The notes under the pieces: model-generated
What the model saw: only the letters and a program-made list of their open reading frames with translations
Database searches by the model: none
Told to the model about the DNA's origin: nothing
Program-made: the position numbers and the translations under genes
Shown here: piece after piece, positions 13,754 to 15,914 of the stretch
Layout: each line of letters starts with the position of its first letter
How positions within the stretch are numbered: the stretch's first letter is position 1
Assembly: GCA_016195145.1 (NCBI GenBank)
Contig: JACQAF010000153.1
Span: forward strand, 1 to 15,914
Direction of reading: 5' to 3'
Source of the DNA: Rhodospirillales bacterium
GTDB taxonomy: Bacteria > Pseudomonadota > Alphaproteobacteria > CACIAM-22H2
DNA length: 15,914 bases

Positions 13754-14230
13754 TTAGCGCCGGTCCGCGATGTCCGGCCGGTATGCGCCAAGGTCGGCGT
13801 ATTCGACAAACTCGATCGTGTTGCCTTCCGGATCGTGGAAGAAGATAACGCGTAGCCCCGGTCGATTTTCGACCGGCCGATCGCCGCTCGCCAGTATGAT
13901 CCCGTGTTCGCGCAGTCGTCGTACGTGGGCGTCGAGGTCGATAACAATGAAAGTGAGATAAGCGATCCCTGTTCTGGCGAGAAGCCATTTTCGGGCTGTC
14001 GCCGGCTGGGTTGTGGACGGCGAGGCAAGAAGCTTGATCCGCTCGCCATTTGGGGTTTGCAGTCGCACAATGACGCAGCCATCGGGCGATAACCGGTTTA
14101 CTGTTGTTTTTTCAGCCGGCACGTCGATGCGCGAAATTTCCATGCAGCTCAGTATATCGCAATAAAAAGCGACCATCGGTACAAGCGTTTTAACCGCTAT
14201 TCCGACTTCGAGCGGGGCGGCCATGTTCAT
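13754..14230 (-). CDS. VOC (glyoxalase/bleomycin resistance fold) family protein with atypical metal positions
   Basis: 158 residues from ATG 14230; AAGGA at 14241-14245 lies ten bases upstream, while a longer frame to 14275 has an unlikely basic head. Two beta-alpha-beta-beta-beta modules of the VOC fold are visible: L-E-V-G-I-A-V near 7-13 opening the first, and G-I-A-Y-L-T-F-I-V near 88-96 opening the second. The family closing motif D-P-E-G-N-T-I-E-F is at 133-141. The usual metal ligands are mostly absent: Glu8 and Tyr91 stand where His is common and Lys66 near where Glu is common; only Glu140 is canonical. The function is therefore unknown, and a dioxygenase, lyase or binding role is equally possible. 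It is convergent with the bactofilin gene (11 bases apart) and divergent from the EamA transporter gene. Confidence 0.82.
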   Translation of the reverse strand: MNMAAPLEVGIAVKTLVPMVAFYCDILSCMEISRIDVPAEKTTVNRLSPDGCVIVRLQTPNGERIKLLASPSTTQPATARKWLLARTGIAYLTFIVIDLDAHVRRLREHGIILASGDRPVENRPGLRVIFFHDPEGNTIEFVEYADLGAYRPDIADRR

Positions 14231-14467
14231 GCCATGTGATTCCTTCCGTTTGTTGCGCGCACTTGACCTGCGCATTAGCGCCCGACCATCGCCTGTCCCG
14301 CGGCTTTATATTGCTGTCGATAGCTTAGCATCGAAGTGTCGAGGTTTGCCTAGGCGGGAATTCTATGCAGCCATTCAGGCATTGAATCCGCATGGCTGGC
14401 GGAGGGGTGCTATAACTCCCGTTGGCAGATACCGATTCGTTCTTCTCCCGACTCCCTAACCCGCTTG
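14231..14467. other. Divergent intergenic region between the VOC and EamA genes
   Basis: 237 bases without a supported gene. It must hold promoters for both flanking genes. A TATAAC box at 14411-14416 faces the EamA gene and a TATAAA box faces the VOC gene on the minus strand near 14306-14311, but neither has a good -35 partner at normal spacing. An imperfect inverted repeat TCGAT...ATCGA lies near 14317-14335. Nothing else stands out. Confidence 0.5.
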
Positions 14468-15376
14468 ATGACGACCGCCGAACCAACGAACTCCGCCGCA
14501 CCGCCGGTTTTGCGCGGCGTTCTCCTCTATATGGCGGCGGCCATGCTGTTCGCCTGTCTCGACGCGCTCGGCAAATACATGACCCGCGACTATCATGTGG
14601 TGCAGATCGCGTGGGGGCGATACGTGTTCCATGTCGCCTTCCTGATGATCTTGATGCCGCGTTACGGCGTCTTGCGGCCGCTGGTGTCGGCGCGGCCGGT
14701 CTTCCAGTTATTGCGCGGCGGATTGCTGGCCGGGGTGACACTGCTGTTTTTCACCGCCGTAAGCTTTCTGCCGCTCGCCGAGGCGACGGCGATCGGCTTC
14801 GTTGCGCCGTTGATGGTCACGGCGCTCGCAGCACTAGTGCTCAAGGAACGGGTCGGGCCACGGCGCTGGACGGCGGTCTTGCTGGGTTTTACCGGCGTGT
14901 TGGTGGTCATCCGGCCGGGCCTCGGTGCGGTCCATTGGGCGGCGTTCATCGCTCTGGCGATGGCGACCTGCAACGCCTGCTATCATCTTGCCACGCGGAT
15001 GCTAAGCGGCGTCGATTCGGCGCAGACGACGATCTTCTATACCGGCATCGTCGGGGCGGTGTTGCTGTCGGCGGCGGCGCCATTTTTCTGGACGCCGCTC
15101 GATGTGCTCGGCTGGGTGCAGATGGTGACCATCGGCATGCTCGGCGGCTTCGCGCATTACCTGTTCATCCAGGCTTATGGCTGCGCGGCCCCGGCGCAGC
15201 TTGCGCCCTACAGCTATATCCAGATCGTGTGGATCACGATTCTCGGTTACATGGTGTTTGGGGATTTTCCCGATAAATGGACGATCATCGGCGCCGCGGT
15301 CATTGTCGCCAGCGGGCTTTATGTCTTTTACCGCGAATCATTTCTGCGCCGCACCCGGCCTCCGGCCGCGGATTAG
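14468..15376 (+). CDS. EamA family (DMT superfamily) transporter
   Basis: 302 residues from ATG 14468; an in-frame TTG directly before it is the only alternative. About ten membrane helices in two EamA repeats: the first spans about 15-137 and the second about 155-290. Typical marks are the E-A-T-A-I-G-F-V-A-P-L segment near 106-116, L-K-E-R at the end of the first repeat, and A-P-Y-S-Y-I-Q-I-V-W near 249-258 followed by G-D-F-P-D in the second. These inner-membrane carriers usually export or exchange small metabolites such as amino acids; the substrate cannot be told. No Shine-Dalgarno is visible before the start (the leader is pyrimidine-rich), so expression may be low, leaderless or coupled to an element I cannot see. 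The stop lies 12 bases from the end of the converging ligase gene. Confidence 0.9.
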   Translation: MTTAEPTNSAAPPVLRGVLLYMAAAMLFACLDALGKYMTRDYHVVQIAWGRYVFHVAFLMILMPRYGVLRPLVSARPVFQLLRGGLLAGVTLLFFTAVSFLPLAEATAIGFVAPLMVTALAALVLKERVGPRRWTAVLLGFTGVLVVIRPGLGAVHWAAFIALAMATCNACYHLATRMLSGVDSAQTTIFYTGIVGAVLLSAAAPFFWTPLDVLGWVQMVTIGMLGGFAHYLFIQAYGCAAPAQLAPYSYIQIVWITILGYMVFGDFPDKWTIIGAAVIVASGLYVFYRESFLRRTRPPAAD

Positions 15377-15388
15377 TGCGGGCGGGGG

Positions 15389-15914
15389 TTATGTGCTGGC
15401 CCGAACCTTTTCCTGCTCGCGCAACTTGAATCGCTGGACTTTGCCGGTTTCGGTGCGCGGCAGGGCAGGGACGAATTCGATCGCGCGCGGGTATTTGTAG
15501 GGCGCGATCTGCGCCTTGACGTAATCCTGCAGCTCTTTTGCCGTTGCCGGCAGGGCTTGAGCCTCTTCGCGCAGCACGACGAAGGCCTTGACGATCATGC
15601 CGCGCTCGGCGTCGGGGGCGGCGACGACGGCGCATTCGCGCACCTTGGGGTGTTCGAGCAGCACACCCTCCACTTCCGGTCCCGAAATGTTGTAGCCGGC
15701 CGAGACGATCATGTCGTCGGTGCGCGCCTGATACCAGAAATAGCCGTCTTCATCCATTTTGTAGGCGTCGCCGGTAAGGTTCCAGCCGTTCTGCACGTAT
15801 TTCTTCTGTCGCTCCGGGTCGGCAAGATAGCGGCAGCCGGTCGGGCCGCGAACGGCGAGCTTGCCGATCTCGCCCGCCGGCAGCGGATTGCCGGCGTCGT
15901 CGACAATGCGCGCC
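15389..15914 (-). CDS. Acyl-CoA synthetase, 2-aminobenzoate/benzoate-CoA ligase type, C-terminal part (5' end beyond right edge)
   Basis: The minus-strand frame is open to the right edge, so about 174 C-terminal residues of a roughly 540-residue AMP-forming ligase are seen. An apparent start at 15796 is only an internal GTG (Val). Visible adenylate-forming motifs in order are G-D-A-Y followed by D-G-Y-F-W-Y, the hinge motif R-T-D-D-M-I-V-S-A-G-Y-N-I-S-G-P-E-V-E, and the C-terminal P-R-T-E-T-G-K-V-Q-R, whose Lys drives the adenylation step. The A-P-Y-K-Y-P-R-A-I-E-F stretch and the wording of the hinge resemble 2-aminobenzoate-CoA and benzoate-CoA ligases most. The enzyme would activate an aromatic or related acid with ATP and CoA in the cytoplasm. 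Family assignment is firm; the aromatic specificity is tentative because the substrate pocket is outside the window. Confidence 0.85.
   Translation of the reverse strand, partial: ARIVDDAGNPLPAGEIGKLAVRGPTGCRYLADPERQKKYVQNGWNLTGDAYKMDEDGYFWYQARTDDMIVSAGYNISGPEVEGVLLEHPKVRECAVVAAPDAERGMIVKAFVVLREEAQALPATAKELQDYVKAQIAPYKYPRAIEFVPALPRTETGKVQRFKLREQEKVRAST

Noticed and set aside
14422..15276. Plus-strand frame of 284 codons overlapping the EamA gene
   Set aside because: It is a frame-shifted shadow with Arg/Gly-rich sequence and no membrane helices.

Overview
The window is GC-rich, densely coding, chromosomal-type DNA. Protein content and codon use suggest an alphaproteobacterium, perhaps Rhodospirillales-like; this is inferred from gene content (iolB plus an iolC-DUF2090 fusion, a PotFABC-type importer, an M23-bactofilin pair) and not from a marker gene. 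I see no rRNA, tRNA, CRISPR array, transposase or phage gene. Both ends cut through genes: a permease runs off the left edge and an acyl-CoA ligase runs off the right edge.

Region 1 (1-7733, all minus strand; read from right to left) holds an AMI1-like amidase, a glutathione S-transferase, iolB, an iolC-DUF2090 fusion, an inositol monophosphatase family phosphatase, a periplasmic binding protein of the FbpA/AfuA family and a large ABC permease. The first five genes are 24 to 82 bases apart, and the binding protein follows after a longer gap with its own strong ribosome binding site. IolB and IolC-DUF2090 supply three late steps of inositol catabolism; the other iol genes are not in the window. 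The binding protein looks like an importer of phosphorylated sugars or polyols, not of ferric iron. That makes a route of 'import phosphorylated polyol, dephosphorylate, degrade through Iol' plausible.

Region 2 (7734-11802, plus strand) is a complete PotF/PotA/PotB/PotC-type ABC importer in the order binding protein, ATPase, permease, permease. It is divergent from the amidase across 134 bases. The ribosome binding site of its first gene lies in a run of nine G.

Region 3 (11803-13742, plus strand) has an intergenic stretch with a perfect 14-bp palindrome, then a membrane-anchored coiled-coil M23 peptidase whose 3' end overlaps a bactofilin gene. This is a classic cell-shape or cell-wall pair.

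Region 4 (13754-15914) has a VOC (glyoxalase fold) protein with atypical metal positions on the minus strand, a divergent EamA-family transporter on the plus strand, and the C-terminal part of a 2-aminobenzoate/benzoate-type CoA ligase converging on it.
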